Shown here: piece after piece, positions 5,928 to 6,392 of the stretch
Position numbering within the stretch: the stretch's first letter is position 1
Layout: the number at the start of each line of letters is the position of its first letter
Source: Actinomycetota bacterium
GTDB lineage: Bacteria > Actinomycetota > Actinomycetes > Mycobacteriales > Micromonosporaceae
Assembly: GCA_005885115.1 (NCBI GenBank)
Contig: VAXX01000181.1
Location: forward strand, 1 to 6,392
Length of the DNA stretch: 6,392 nucleotides
Direction of reading: 5' to 3'
Translations under genes and position numbers: made by a program
Notes under the pieces: model-generated
What the model saw: the letters and a program-made list of their open reading frames with translations, nothing else
Databases searched by the model: none
What the model was told of the DNA's origin: nothing

Positions 5928-6392
5928 GGTGCGGTTCCGGCCGCGCGTTGAGCCTGCCACCAGTCGACCAGGTCGGCCAGCCCGGCGCGCAGCCCGTACG
6001 TGGCGCGGAAGCCCAGGACCTGTTCGGCCCGGCTGGTATCGGCGAGCCGCCGCACCACCCCGTTGACCGCGCGCACCGGCCCGAACTCGGGATCCGGCTT
6101 GGCTTCCATGATCTCGGCCAGCGTCCGGGCCAGCTCCAGCAGGCTGGTCTCCACGCCCGACGCGATGTTGAACACGTCGTCGGTCACGTCGGCCTCGGCG
6201 GCGAGCAGGTTCGCCCTCGCCACGTCGGCGACGTGGACGAAGTCCATCGTCTGCGCGCCGTCGCCGAGGATCAGCGCCGGCTCGCCGGCCACCAGCCGCT
6301 CCATCCAGCGGATGAGCACCTCGGTGTACAGGCCGTGGATGTCCATCCGGGGGCCGTACACGTTGAAGTACCGCAGGGCCACGTAGTCCAGC
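5924..6392 (-). CDS. NAD-dependent nucleotide-sugar epimerase/dehydratase (C-terminal part, cut by the window edge)
   Basis: The last 155 or so residues of an extended short-chain dehydrogenase/reductase enter from the right edge; the reading frame is open to the last base, so the start is outside. The visible part starts LDYVALRYFNVYGPRMD, the conserved block just after the catalytic YxxxK region, and continues with a substrate-binding stretch (LILGDGAQTMDFVHVADVARA), VFNIASGVETSLLELA and an RRLADTSRAEQVLGFRATYGLRAGL C-terminal block. These are hallmarks of UDP-glucose 4-epimerase-like and related nucleotide-sugar epimerases/dehydratases. The NAD-binding GxxGxxG motif and the catalytic Tyr/Lys are not in the window, so epimerase versus 4,6-dehydratase cannot be settled; the missing half would show it. 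It is the first visible gene of the minus-strand operon and overlaps the next by four bases (GTGA). A GTG at 6382 is internal and not a credible start. Confidence 0.88.
   Translation of the reverse strand, partial: LDYVALRYFNVYGPRMDIHGLYTEVLIRWMERLVAGEPALILGDGAQTMDFVHVADVARANLLAAEADVTDDVFNIASGVETSLLELARTLAEIMEAKPDPEFGPVRAVNGVVRRLADTSRAEQVLGFRATYGLRAGLADLVDWWQAQRAAGTAP

Overview
The window comes from a high-GC Gram-positive bacterium, most likely an actinomycete. Codon third positions are almost all G or C, GTG starts are common, and genes meet at 4-base overlaps. The protein families would fit a Micromonosporaceae-like genome, but that family-level placement is an inference from general character, not from any marker gene. 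The locus is part of a cell-surface polysaccharide or glycan gene cluster.

Layout. Bases 1-507 hold no convincing gene and are visibly less GC-rich than the rest; they form a long leader or intergenic region. Bases 508-2001 (+) encode a membrane-bound polyprenyl-phosphate sugar-1-phosphate transferase, the enzyme type that starts a lipid-linked glycan. A strong 14-bp-stem hairpin (2024-2057) sits between this gene and the convergent minus-strand genes. From 2038 to the right edge everything is on the minus strand. Read in the direction of transcription, right to left, it holds a nucleotide-sugar epimerase/dehydratase (cut by the window edge), a DegT-type sugar aminotransferase with an SFHxxK...TTGEGG lysine motif, a NeuD/PglD-type sugar O/N-acyltransferase, a second DegT-type aminotransferase with a YPGKNLGA lysine motif, and a family 2 glycosyltransferase that is broken. 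Each of the four minus-strand junctions is a 4-base ATGA or GTGA overlap, so this is one translationally coupled operon whose promoter lies outside the window.

Working together. The epimerase/dehydratase, the two aminotransferases and the acyltransferase look like a pathway making one or more N-acetylated amino sugars linked to a nucleotide. The initiating transferase would load the first sugar phosphate onto the lipid carrier and the family 2 glycosyltransferase would add a further sugar. The exact sugar cannot be read from the sequence.

Most notable. The glycosyltransferase reading frame is broken near 2839-2846. The N-terminal 57 codons are in one frame and the remaining 267 in another, and roughly 20-25 conserved codons that should lie between them are absent. 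This looks like a real deletion, or an assembly collapse, rather than a single-base error. I found no CRISPR array, mobile element, tRNA or rRNA, and no clearly novel system.
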